Source: a virus. Taken from it: DNA of 26,153 bases. Numbering within the stretch: the first letter of the stretch is position 1; each line of letters starts with the position of its first letter. The stretch covers positions 1-26,153 of IMG/VR virus record IMGVR_UViG_3300038348_000016; one strand, given 5' to 3'. Below, piece by piece: positions 7,309 to 15,631 of the stretch. The notes below the pieces were generated by a model, which worked only from the letters and a program-made list of their open reading frames with translations, ran no database searches and was not told the DNA's origin. A program made the position numbers and the translations under genes.

Positions 7309-8450
7309 TATACAACAGGGCTATAATCCTTTTCTTCAGGAGGATATTCACTCTCATTACCAGTAACTTCAAATGTATCTGATAATCCATTAGTAGATGC
7401 ATCAAACTTAGTATACAATTCTTTGAACGTGTTTTTAGTATCCTCATCAAAACGAGAGATGGCTAAATCAATAGACTTCATACGATCATTAAAGATAGAG
7501 TAAGTCTGGACAATATGACCTAGACGGCGGGTTGAAATAACATCATCAACACCATCATCATAAAAAGTCTTACGAATACCGTCTGCCCATGACACTAACA
7601 ACTTAGCAAACTCTTCATCAACCTTACCATATGTTTTCATGTGGTTCATTAGAATTTTTTCTTCTGTAACAACTGGAGCGAATGGTTGTTCAATAGTAAT
7701 AGTAAATCTCTCTAAGAATGCTTCATCAATGATTGTAGCAGCAGAGAACTTACCAGACTCAGAACCTTGGCCTTTGGTGTTAGCAGTAGCAATAACATTG
7801 AAACCCTGTTTAGGTTCAATCAGCTCACCAGTCTTTTTAATGACGATTGGTTTACCTTCTAACACACCTTGCAGACACATAATTTTATTAGAACCACGAT
7901 CAATCTCATCAATCAACAAGATTGCACCCAATTCCATCGCCTTAACTACAGGGCCTTTCTCAAATACTGTATCTCCATTAACTAATCGAAAACCTCCAAT
8001 TAAATCATCTTGATCAGTTTCAGGTGAGATTTGAACACGAATGAACTCGCGTTTGGCATTGGCAGCTGCTTGTTCTACCATCATGGTTTTACCATTACCA
8101 GATAAACCAGTAATATAGATTGGATAGAAAAACTCTGATTTGATAATTTTTAAAACATCTTTATAAGCACCCCATTTCACGAAATCTTTATCAATTGATG
8201 GAATATATGATATTTTAAAACTAGAAACATTTGGTGTTTCTATGACTTTTTTTTCATTTACTCTTATAGGAACAATAACACCAGATATATCATAAACACC
8301 CCTAGAAACTGATATTAAATGTTTTGTTAAACCTTGTCCATTATTATAATCAAGTTCTATAGAAGCAGCAACTAATTCACTCTTTTTGTATTCGGTTCTA
8401 GTAGGATCTTTTGATAATAAAAGATCAACAACTTTTTCAACTTTTTTCAT
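7308..8450 (-). CDS. CobS/MoxR-like AAA+ ATPase
   Basis: 380 residues. An N-terminal module (about 1-60, KVVDLLLSKDPTRTEYKKSELVAA, then RGVYDISG) looks like a small helical/winged-helix domain. It is followed by an AAA+ core of the CobS/CbbQ/MoxR class: Walker A GLSGNGKT (115-122), Walker B LLIDEID (178-184), sensor 1 ATANT (221-225), and an arginine-rich ISTRRLGH sensor-2 region. Such ATPases are widespread in T4-like marine phages and are often labelled CobS (cobaltochelatase subunit), although their role there is unproven. No CobT or CobN partner is visible here. A strong promoter lies upstream, and the gene heads an operon with small genes and Hsp20. Confidence 0.88.
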   Translation of the reverse strand: MKKVEKVVDLLLSKDPTRTEYKKSELVAASIELDYNNGQGLTKHLISVSRGVYDISGVIVPIRVNEKKVIETPNVSSFKISYIPSIDKDFVKWGAYKDVLKIIKSEFFYPIYITGLSGNGKTMMVEQAAANAKREFIRVQISPETDQDDLIGGFRLVNGDTVFEKGPVVKAMELGAILLIDEIDRGSNKIMCLQGVLEGKPIVIKKTGELIEPKQGFNVIATANTKGQGSESGKFSAATIIDEAFLERFTITIEQPFAPVVTEEKILMNHMKTYGKVDEEFAKLLVSWADGIRKTFYDDGVDDVISTRRLGHIVQTYSIFNDRMKSIDLAISRFDEDTKNTFKELYTKFDASTNGLSDTFEVTGNESEYPPEEKDYSPVV

Positions 8451-8482
8451 AATATATTCACCATTTCATTAATTTATACCTT

Positions 8483-8512
8483 ATTATAACATTATTCTAC
8501 CAATCTTGTCAA
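8483..8512 (-). promoter_or_regulatory. Consensus sigma70 promoter for the CobS-like operon
   Basis: Minus strand TTGACA (8512-8507), 18-bp spacer, TATAAT (8488-8483), with TGT immediately before the -10. Both hexamers match the consensus exactly. It lies about 33 bases upstream of the CobS-like ATG, in an otherwise AT-rich gap of about 110 bp after the HAD gene. Confidence 0.7.
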
Positions 8513-8563
8513 GTCTTTTTTTAAATTAATTACAATAAGAACAACAAGAATTTACTATATACA

Positions 8564-9145
8564 TTAACTAACAATCTCCCTATAAATATCAGACCATTTA
8601 TACATTCGTTTAGCATCACCCTTATAACTAGCGTTATGGGGGTGAGCTACCAATATACCATTAAGACCCAATCTTATACCAGTATCAACATTATCTGGTT
8701 TGTCTTCAATCCAGAACGCACCTGTATCTTTATATTTTAATAAAGCATCATCTTTATCAGCACCCGTGTCTAGAATGTTGTATTCATCAAACACTCTACC
8801 AAACAAAGACTCTAGGTTATTTATTCGTAGTTTTTGAGCAGAAACTCTATTAGATAATGAGGTAATTGCGTGGAACATGTAACCATGTTCTTCGTGAAGT
8901 TTCCTGATATATTTAACAGCATCCCTCAAAGGTGATAAGAAGGCTATGTCAGTAGATTCGTTGAAATCTCTTGCCATTCCACGACCTTCATCCCTTGGTA
9001 TGTTATATTTTTCGTTAATTTTATAAGAAAATGGATTGGCCATATCGTAGCAATATTTCTCCTTTACCCACTTTTCAAAATGATATTCCCAATCAAGCAG
9101 AACACCATCCACATCAACTATAATAATTTTTTCTTTTATTCTCAA
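8564..9145 (-). CDS. HAD-superfamily hydrolase, possibly nucleotide or polynucleotide 3'-phosphatase type
   Basis: About 193 residues. HAD motif I is IIIVDVDGVLLD (nucleophile Asp plus Asp+2) near the N-terminus, motif II is AITSLSN, a Lys lies in GADKDDALLKY, and motif IV is FWIEDKPDN. The set is complete for a phosphohydrolase. The overall shape resembles small phage HAD enzymes; the substrate cannot be read from sequence. I favour a TTG start at 9145, because GGGAG is ideally spaced before it and it overlaps the stop of a short upstream frame (TTGA). The ATG at 9157 lacks a ribosome site. A dedicated promoter lies at 9262-9290. Confidence 0.85.
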   Translation of the reverse strand: MRIKEKIIIVDVDGVLLDWEYHFEKWVKEKYCYDMANPFSYKINEKYNIPRDEGRGMARDFNESTDIAFLSPLRDAVKYIRKLHEEHGYMFHAITSLSNRVSAQKLRINNLESLFGRVFDEYNILDTGADKDDALLKYKDTGAFWIEDKPDNVDTGIRLGLNGILVAHPHNASYKGDAKRMYKWSDIYREIVS

Positions 9146-9231
9146 AACATCTCCCATACATCATCATTCACAACAACTTGATCGTCAACAGCTTCATCAT
9201 CATCAAACTCATTAATGATAACATGGAAACC
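9142..9231 (-). pseudogene. Possible remnant of an acidic C-terminal coding segment
   Basis: Between the promoter and the HAD gene there is a 29-codon open frame with Asp/Glu-rich composition (NEFDDDEAVDD, ending DDVWEMF). It has no usable start codon: a TGA lies just upstream and the first GTG is late. Its stop overlaps the HAD TTG start. It reads like the tail of an acidic phage protein whose front has been lost. It could also be chance. Confidence 0.25.
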
Positions 9232-9261
9232 TCAATCAGCTGAACTCCCCACCACAATTAT

Positions 9262-9290
9262 AGTATAACATAACTATAGCATAGAGTCAA
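9262..9290 (-). promoter_or_regulatory. sigma70-type promoter for the HAD gene
   Basis: Minus strand TTGACT (9290-9285), 17-bp spacer, TATACT (9267-9262), with TGT extended -10. It lies in the 188-base gap after ald and before the HAD gene. The leader of about 110 bases contains the acidic remnant. Confidence 0.65.
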
Positions 9291-9345
9291 GGCTTATTTT
9301 CATTTATTTAGGTACAATATGATGATTATGCATAATATAGTTTCA

Positions 9346-10461
9346 TTATGCTTTATAATACTCCATCAAATCTAACGATTCGGCAACATTTAAATTAGTT
9401 ATTTTTCCATTATATACATAAACACCTTTTGAAAAATAGAAATTTATTTTATCAATATCAGAAAATGCCTTATTATGAATGATATTAGATAACGTTATTA
9501 TATAAGGTAATGTAGATTCAGTTAATATATCAGTGGCACTTTTAGGATAGGTTCCAGGCATATTAGAAACACAATAATGAATAATCCCATGTTTAGTAAA
9601 TATTGGATTTTTATGATTTGTTATTCTTGAAGTTTCAATACAACCACCTTGATCGATAGACACATCAACAATAACAGAGCCCAGTCTCATTGTTTGTACC
9701 ATATCTTCAGTAACAACAATAGGAGCTTTCATACCCGGCACAGACACAGCACCAACAAGCAAATCTGCATTTACAATACTATTTCTTAAATTTTCTTCAG
9801 TTGATGTTTTATATGATACAGAATTTTCTTCATTGCCAAACCATTTTTGACTTTCAAGATCTAAACCTAAAAGTATAACATTAGCACCCATGCTATTTGC
9901 CATTTTAGCAGCGTGTCTACCAACAATACCATCCCCCACAACTACAACATTACCAGAGGTAATACCATTAATTTTTCCTAATTGTACCCCAGATCCTTTA
10001 TATCCAGTACCAGAGCATTGAAGATAATAACTCCCTATAGTAATAGACATATTACCAGCAATAGCAGACATTGGAGACAATAAAGGCAAATTACCATATT
10101 CATCGGATACCGATTCATACGCAATAGCGGTAGTTTTTGTGGATAATAATTTAAGTGTCAATCCCCTATCCACGCCAGATAAATGAAGATAAGTAAACAC
10201 CACCTGACCATCAAAATATTTATATTCTTCTGGTAATGGCTCTTTTATTTTAACTACCAAATCAGAATCCCACGCATCATGGGCATCACACATCGTAGCA
10301 CCAGATTCTATATAATCATCATCATAATATCCAGACCCCTCCCCAGCAGAAAACGTTACAAACACAGAATGTCCATTATTAATTAATACACGAACCCCAA
10401 CAGGAGTAATTGCCACTCTATACTCATTATCCTTTATTTCTTTAATTAAACCAATTTTCAT
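9346..10461 (-). CDS. ald: Alanine dehydrogenase
   Basis: NAD-dependent enzyme interconverting L-alanine + NAD + water and pyruvate + NADH + ammonium. From the ATG at 10461 it is 371 residues, the family's usual length. An in-frame GTG three codons upstream is less likely. Residues matching the mycobacterial enzyme's active site are Arg15 (NEYRVAITP), Lys73 (KIKEPLPEE), His93 (TYLHLSG) and Asp270 (SIDQGGC). The Rossmann loop GDGIVG is at about 176-181. No frameshift, and codon use is as AT-rich as neighbouring phage genes, arguing for long residence. It follows gp46 by about 50 bases. Its role in infection is inferred: alanine catabolism, or pyruvate/ammonium and NADH balance. Confidence 0.93.
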   Translation of the reverse strand: MKIGLIKEIKDNEYRVAITPVGVRVLINNGHSVFVTFSAGEGSGYYDDDYIESGATMCDAHDAWDSDLVVKIKEPLPEEYKYFDGQVVFTYLHLSGVDRGLTLKLLSTKTTAIAYESVSDEYGNLPLLSPMSAIAGNMSITIGSYYLQCSGTGYKGSGVQLGKINGITSGNVVVVGDGIVGRHAAKMANSMGANVILLGLDLESQKWFGNEENSVSYKTSTEENLRNSIVNADLLVGAVSVPGMKAPIVVTEDMVQTMRLGSVIVDVSIDQGGCIETSRITNHKNPIFTKHGIIHYCVSNMPGTYPKSATDILTESTLPYIITLSNIIHNKAFSDIDKINFYFSKGVYVYNGKITNLNVAESLDLMEYYKA

Positions 10462-10510
10462 TTTACACACTCTTTTAAGTTAACCTTTTTGACAAATTAC
10501 ATCAATAATA

Positions 10511-12217
10511 TTAAACTCTCCTACTAAAATTGCCTGTTTTTTTAAAAGTAATTACATCATCAAACCGTTCACTCATATGGTTCTTATGTGATATAACAAA
10601 TACATTCTCATTCTCTAATGTATATAAAATCTTCATGAATTCTTCTGTACCATTATCATCTAATGATGAATCAAAAATCTCATCAATAATTAATAAATTT
10701 GTATTAGCAGAGTTCTTCATCTTAGCTATCTTACGCCAAGTGAATAATAATGCCAAGTCAATTCGTTGTTTTTCTCCCTCAGAAAAGTTAGCATAACTAA
10801 ATTCATCTACATATCGTGAAAATATAGTTTCATTAAACTCTTCATCTAAATTAAACCTAGCATGAAACTCCATTGCAGATAAGAAAGAATTTATAGTCTT
10901 ATTTATTAAAGGAACATACTTTTTTATAATAGATGCCTTAACACCTTCATCAGATAATAAATTCTTCATCACATTAGAATATTCTTTATCTTCTACTATA
11001 GATTGTAACTTATTTTCTAATAATTGTAAAGTATTTTTTTTACCTTTCATCGATGATTCTAACTCATAAATCTCTACATTACCATTTTCATCACACAACA
11101 TGTCCTTTTCAATATCTATATTAGCAGACATTAAAGATTGTATCATAACATTATTTGTCTTTATAATAGATTCATTATTCACAACATCCATATCAATAGA
11201 TATAATGTTATCAAGTTTTGATTGTGATATAACCAAATCATTCTTTAATCTATCTAAAGCCTCTGTAATCTCACACTTCAATTTACTTCTTGTTGACAAC
11301 ACAGATTCCTTAAACGAATCATCTATATTCTGCATACATTCTGGACATAACTCATTAGAAGAGTAGAACAATAACGACTTATCAACATTCTTTAATTTAC
11401 TATTCAATTGTCCTTGTACAATAGACAGTTTTTTATTATGGGATTGTGCATCTAATACATTACCAATCGATTTATGAAGTTGACTATTAACGTTTTGAAG
11501 TCGTTCACTATCATGATTTAACTTTACAATTTTATCATTATTTTCTAATAAACGTTTACTATTCTTATCATGGTTTATCTTAACTCGTTTTTTTAATGAG
11601 TTTAAATTGATGGCATTCATTTTAACCTTTTCAGTTAACAAACTAACACCATTAGATAACTCTCTATGTTTGTCTACTATATTACGAATCTCAGCTTTAA
11701 GTAAAATATTCATCGAACTGAATATCTTAATATCTAATAATTCTTCAACAAGTTCTCTTCGATATGATGTAGTCAGTTTCATAAAAGGAACATAACTAGA
11801 TGATCCAAGAACAACCACTTGTGTGAATGTTTGATAATTCATCTTCATTATGTTCTTTTCAAGGTACTTTTGATAATCTCTTACCTTAGCGTCTTGATTA
11901 ATCATATCCCCATTAAGGTATATCTCAAATATATTAGGTTTTATTCCTCTAACAATACAATAGGAATTTCCACCTAACTCAAAATATACCTCAACAACAC
12001 AACCCTTTTTGTTAACAGAATTTATTAGGTTGTTCTTTTTTATAGCTCTAAATGGTTTACCATATAATCCAAATGTTAATGCATCAATTAATGTAGACTT
12101 CCCATGACCATTCTTCCCCACAACCATAGTTTTATTAAACTTAGATAATTCTACAGTCTGAAATGAGGCTCCTGTTGATAATAAATTTTTCCACTTCACC
12201 TTTTTGAAATTAATCAT
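10511..12217 (-). CDS. 46: Recombination nuclease ATPase subunit gp46 (SbcC/Rad50-like)
   Basis: ATPase partner of gp47 in the Mre11/Rad50-type complex that processes DNA ends for recombination and host DNA breakdown. 568 residues (T4 560). Walker A VGKNGHGKS is at 33-41, followed by long coiled coils with a zinc hook CPEC at 291-294 near the middle. The ABC signature NFSEGEKQR is near 477-485 and Walker B LLIIDE near 508-513. GGGATT precedes the ATG. In T4 gp46 and gp47 are neighbours; here a thiamine-diphosphate decarboxylase gene separates them. Confidence 0.96.
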   Translation of the reverse strand: MINFKKVKWKNLLSTGASFQTVELSKFNKTMVVGKNGHGKSTLIDALTFGLYGKPFRAIKKNNLINSVNKKGCVVEVYFELGGNSYCIVRGIKPNIFEIYLNGDMINQDAKVRDYQKYLEKNIMKMNYQTFTQVVVLGSSSYVPFMKLTTSYRRELVEELLDIKIFSSMNILLKAEIRNIVDKHRELSNGVSLLTEKVKMNAINLNSLKKRVKINHDKNSKRLLENNDKIVKLNHDSERLQNVNSQLHKSIGNVLDAQSHNKKLSIVQGQLNSKLKNVDKSLLFYSSNELCPECMQNIDDSFKESVLSTRSKLKCEITEALDRLKNDLVISQSKLDNIISIDMDVVNNESIIKTNNVMIQSLMSANIDIEKDMLCDENGNVEIYELESSMKGKKNTLQLLENKLQSIVEDKEYSNVMKNLLSDEGVKASIIKKYVPLINKTINSFLSAMEFHARFNLDEEFNETIFSRYVDEFSYANFSEGEKQRIDLALLFTWRKIAKMKNSANTNLLIIDEIFDSSLDDNGTEEFMKILYTLENENVFVISHKNHMSERFDDVITFKKTGNFSRRV

Positions 12218-12233
12218 AACAATCCCATATACA

Positions 12234-13964
12234 TTATAAATGATCTTTGCATAATACTTTAACTATATTTTTCATTGCTATAGATTGATCATCAGGAGAT
12301 ATTTCTATATTTAATATATAAGATTGTGACTCATCATCTAATGCAGTTTCTAATACACTTCTAAATTGAGAAGAATCTGATATATATACCCCAACACCAC
12401 CATCCATTAAATCTGTTATTTTATCATATCTCCAATTATGAATAGTATTAAAATCTCCTTCCATAATAGCATTTTCTGTAGAATATCCTCTATTATTAAG
12501 TATAAGTATAATACTATTCAAGTTATTGCGAATATGTGACGAAAATTCAGAACCCGTCATTTGAAAAGCACCATCACCAACAATAACTATTGGTCTTTTA
12601 TCTGGTTTTGCATATTTAACACCAATCGCAGCTGGAACTGAAAATGACATAGACGTATAATAAGCCATACATAAAAATTGTCCTTTCCTCATAGGAACAT
12701 CAATAATACCAAATAAAGATTCACCTATATCAGATATGACTATATGATCATCTGTTATCAATTCACCTATAACATTAAATACATATTCCAATTTAGTCGG
12801 ACTTGTATTATCATATGATTTAAAAGGGTAGGTAATGGTATCATAGACACCATCCCATCTATCTATACAATTACTAGATTGAACCTTCGAATCATCTAGA
12901 TATACTAAAGATGATCGAACTAACTCATAAAAACTAGAAGTTGTAGATTTTAATGTTTTAACATGTTTATTTTCAAACATGATACCATCATCCATATTAA
13001 TAGAAATATCAGCAACAAAATCAAATGATTCGATATCTGTATTAACCATACCAATTGTAAAAATACAATCTGATTTTTTTATCTCATCAATAACTGTTAC
13101 ATCAGAAAATAAGTTAGAAACACACCCAATAGAATTACGACTAAATTCATTTATTGTTGATTTACCCAACAATGTTGTAAATATAGGAATATTTAACTTC
13201 TTCGCAAAATCAAGAATATAATCTTCTAATGTATTTCTAAATACCTCATGGCCAATAATTAAAATTCTATTAGTTGCTGATTTAAATTTATCTAAATTAG
13301 AGTATGGTAAATTTATAGATTTACATTCTTTAGAAATTTGTGTATCCTTAGCATAAATACCAATATAATCCTTCATATAGGTAGAATAGATTTTTGGTGA
13401 CGAATCATCCCCATATACCATTTGGAATTTCTCTAAATATTCATCAACCGGACGTATTATATCTTTATTTGAAAATTCAATATAAACTGGTCTGGAATTA
13501 TCTCTCATTTTATTCAATGCTAAATGAATTACAGCCATATTAAAAAACATATCATCAGAATCTAATGAGCAAGTATAACATGTAATATTCTTAAATATAT
13601 CTTTTTGAGTGTTTTCGTTATTAATAGTGTGGTGTCTATTCGGATTTATTAACAAATCTTCTTCTGACGGCTTACCAACAAGAACAACTAATGGAGATCT
13701 TTCAGCATATGCTCCAGCAACAGAATTCATAATATTCATAGCACCAACAGAATAGGTAACGCATACCACACCACACCCTCTTAATCTACCATAAGCATCA
13801 GCAGCATATCCAGCACAATCTTCTCTACTCACTCCAACATATTCTGTTTCATCATGATTTTCAATTTCATGTATAAAATTCAACGTATAATCGCCAGGTA
13901 TGCCAAATATATGTCCTGAACCATACAACCTTAATTGTTCTATTAAAAAATGTCCTAAATTCAT
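12234..13964 (-). CDS. Thiamine diphosphate-dependent 2-oxoacid decarboxylase (pyruvate/indolepyruvate decarboxylase type)
   Basis: Enzyme of the non-oxidative decarboxylase family that turns a 2-oxoacid into an aldehyde and CO2. 576 residues, near the usual 550-570. Features matching Zymomonas pyruvate decarboxylase are the loop Asp25 (IPGDY), Glu48 activating the cofactor, the His111-His112 pair (NRHHT), the cofactor motif from GDGAFQ (463-468) to NN (490-491), and Glu497 (GYSTENAI). The HH pair and the last Glu separate this group from acetolactate synthase. GAGGGGA precedes the ATG. It sits between gp47 and gp46 with gaps under 25 bases. Substrate (pyruvate, indolepyruvate, phenylpyruvate or branched 2-oxoacid) cannot be settled from sequence. 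Confidence 0.9.
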   Translation of the reverse strand: MNLGHFLIEQLRLYGSGHIFGIPGDYTLNFIHEIENHDETEYVGVSREDCAGYAADAYGRLRGCGVVCVTYSVGAMNIMNSVAGAYAERSPLVVLVGKPSEEDLLINPNRHHTINNENTQKDIFKNITCYTCSLDSDDMFFNMAVIHLALNKMRDNSRPVYIEFSNKDIIRPVDEYLEKFQMVYGDDSSPKIYSTYMKDYIGIYAKDTQISKECKSINLPYSNLDKFKSATNRILIIGHEVFRNTLEDYILDFAKKLNIPIFTTLLGKSTINEFSRNSIGCVSNLFSDVTVIDEIKKSDCIFTIGMVNTDIESFDFVADISINMDDGIMFENKHVKTLKSTTSSFYELVRSSLVYLDDSKVQSSNCIDRWDGVYDTITYPFKSYDNTSPTKLEYVFNVIGELITDDHIVISDIGESLFGIIDVPMRKGQFLCMAYYTSMSFSVPAAIGVKYAKPDKRPIVIVGDGAFQMTGSEFSSHIRNNLNSIILILNNRGYSTENAIMEGDFNTIHNWRYDKITDLMDGGVGVYISDSSQFRSVLETALDDESQSYILNIEISPDDQSIAMKNIVKVLCKDHL

Positions 13965-13986
13965 ACAATCCCCTCATTTAAATTAA

Positions 13987-15039
13987 TCATACTAATTCAA
14001 TAGCCTCCGTATATAATTCATTCATTCGTTTTTGAAGATTGTCTATATTAATACCATCAATATTAACAGACTCAATATATTTATTAATTAAACTAACAGT
14101 GTCATCAATTTCTTCAATATTTGTTAGGATAGGATCATCAAAATCATTAGACTCGATAATCTTTATATCAATAACTGTTATCTCATTATACAATCTATCC
14201 AAGAATCTATCAAACTTATAGAAATTATTTTTTTCTGTGACAATTAACTTAATAATCTTATTATTATATACCTTTACATCAAAATCATCATAATTAATTA
14301 AATAATCATCGTAATATATCTTTTCTAGAATTGTATAAGGATTCTCTATAAATTCCATCTCTAATGTTTCTGTATCAAAAACATGAAACCCTTTTTTCTC
14401 ACCATAATCAGACCAATTTATCTGATATGCTGTACCTAGATAATATATAGTTCCATTATCAGATTTTTTATGAAAATGTCCTGTATATACACTATCAAAC
14501 TTCGTGAAGAGAGACGAATTTAATCCATGTCTAGCAATAATAGAAGAATTTAAATAAAATCCATTAATCTCTAAATGTCCAAAAGCTATCTTTGATCTAG
14601 TTATATCAATAAGGTTTAATGACTTTTCCATGTTCTCTGGATTAATCCAAGGAATAAAAAGAATATCAAGTCCTCCTATATTAACTTCTTCAGTTTCAGA
14701 ATAAGCAGTTACATTATCATATAAGTTTGTAAGTAAATCTATTGAATTTATATCATTAGTATTCTTGAAGTATGTGGAATGATTCCCAATAATACAATGA
14801 AGCTTTATATTCTCTAACTGTAACTTATCAAACCACATTTTCTGTGTTCTGTGTAAGATATTATAATTGATATACTTCCTATGATCAAATGTATCACCTA
14901 GATCAATAACTGTATCAATATTATGTTCTTTGAGATAAGGAAAGAATATGTTAGAATAGAATTGTTCAAAATATTCTGAAAAAGCAAGAGAGTCATTTCT
15001 GGCTCCAAAATGTTGATCTGTTACACAAGCTATTTTCAT
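13987..15039 (-). CDS. 47: Recombination nuclease subunit gp47 (Mre11/SbcD-like)
   Basis: Metallophosphoesterase nuclease that works with gp46. 350 residues (T4 339). Metal-binding motifs in order are DQH (8-10), GDTFD (48-52), GNH (85-87), GHLE (154-157) and GHFH (187-190), then a C-terminal capping region. The ATG overlaps the gp55 stop (ATGA), with AAGGGA upstream. Complete and standard. Confidence 0.96.
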   Translation of the reverse strand: MKIACVTDQHFGARNDSLAFSEYFEQFYSNIFFPYLKEHNIDTVIDLGDTFDHRKYINYNILHRTQKMWFDKLQLENIKLHCIIGNHSTYFKNTNDINSIDLLTNLYDNVTAYSETEEVNIGGLDILFIPWINPENMEKSLNLIDITRSKIAFGHLEINGFYLNSSIIARHGLNSSLFTKFDSVYTGHFHKKSDNGTIYYLGTAYQINWSDYGEKKGFHVFDTETLEMEFIENPYTILEKIYYDDYLINYDDFDVKVYNNKIIKLIVTEKNNFYKFDRFLDRLYNEITVIDIKIIESNDFDDPILTNIEEIDDTVSLINKYIESVNIDGINIDNLQKRMNELYTEAIELV

Positions 15040-15527
15040 TTAAAATAATCCCTTAAAATATCATCATAATATTCTCTTAATTCAGGATAGATTTCTTGAT
15101 TATCTATATTAAACAATTGTGTTATATCAGACCTATGTATAATACCTCTTTTAATTTCTGATTGTTTTTGTTCTTTTTGTATACGTCTAATAAAAGCATA
15201 ATATATTATTTGTGTAAAATAAGAGAATGGATTATTTGATTTTTCTGGATTAAAATTATGAGCATAGGCAATACAGTTTTCAATACCATCCAAAATCATT
15301 TCATCTTTGTAAGTATAATTCCTAAAATTAGGTCTAGTAGCTAGATGTTTAGCTATCTTCATAAAAGCAATTGCAGCTTTTTCTGGTATTACTGGTCTTT
15401 TAAGTCCAGAATTAAATTTTTTATATTCTTTATAATCTACATATAATTGTCTGTATAAAGACATTTCTTTTAAAAAATCTTCATTATTAACATAGTGTGT
15501 CGGATTCTTATTTTTTGTTTCAGTCAT
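15036..15527 (-). CDS. 55: Late transcription sigma factor gp55
   Basis: Phage sigma factor that redirects host RNA polymerase to TATAAATA late promoters together with gp33 and the gp45 clamp. 163 residues from the chosen ATG at 15527, which has GGAA suitably spaced. The ATG four codons upstream (15539) lacks a ribosome site. The region ENCIAYAHNFNPEKSNNPFSYFTQI, followed by AFIRRIQKEQKQ, is the sigma region 2-like core conserved in gp55 proteins. T4 gp55 is 185 residues. Its own promoter lies just upstream, after the structured intergenic region. Confidence 0.94.
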   Translation of the reverse strand: MTETKNKNPTHYVNNEDFLKEMSLYRQLYVDYKEYKKFNSGLKRPVIPEKAAIAFMKIAKHLATRPNFRNYTYKDEMILDGIENCIAYAHNFNPEKSNNPFSYFTQIIYYAFIRRIQKEQKQSEIKRGIIHRSDITQLFNIDNQEIYPELREYYDDILRDYFK

Positions 15528-15556
15528 TATATATTCCATTTATGATTTACTATACT

Positions 15557-15585
15557 ATTATAACATAAAATCAATCAATTGTAAA
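15557..15585 (-). promoter_or_regulatory. sigma70-type promoter for gp55 operon
   Basis: Minus strand TTTACA (15585-15580), 17-bp spacer, TATAAT (15562-15557), with TGT extended -10. The predicted start is about 20-25 bases upstream of the gp55 ATG. It would drive gp55, gp47, the decarboxylase, gp46 and ald. Confidence 0.65.
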
Positions 15586-15589
15586 ATGG

Positions 15590-15631
15590 TGTTATTCCTA
15601 AAGGAATAACATAATCACCAAAGGTGATTAT
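15590..15631 (-). repeat. Tandem pair of perfect hairpins
   Basis: Hairpin one has arms GTTATTCC and GGAATAAC (15591-15598 and 15603-15610) around TAAA. Hairpin two has arms ATAATCACC and GGTGATTAT (15611-15619 and 15623-15631) around AAA. They abut with no spacer. They close the structured intergenic interval just before the gp55 promoter. Only four U's follow (TTTTAC), so termination would be weak. Confidence 0.75.

Noticed and set aside
10217-10224. TATAAATA octamer inside ald as a late promoter
   Set aside because: Lies in the middle of a coding region with no gene start downstream at a suitable distance; expected by chance.
12234-13964. Acetolactate synthase reading of the thiamine diphosphate enzyme
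   Set aside because: The His-His pair and the late catalytic Glu follow the pyruvate/indolepyruvate decarboxylase pattern.
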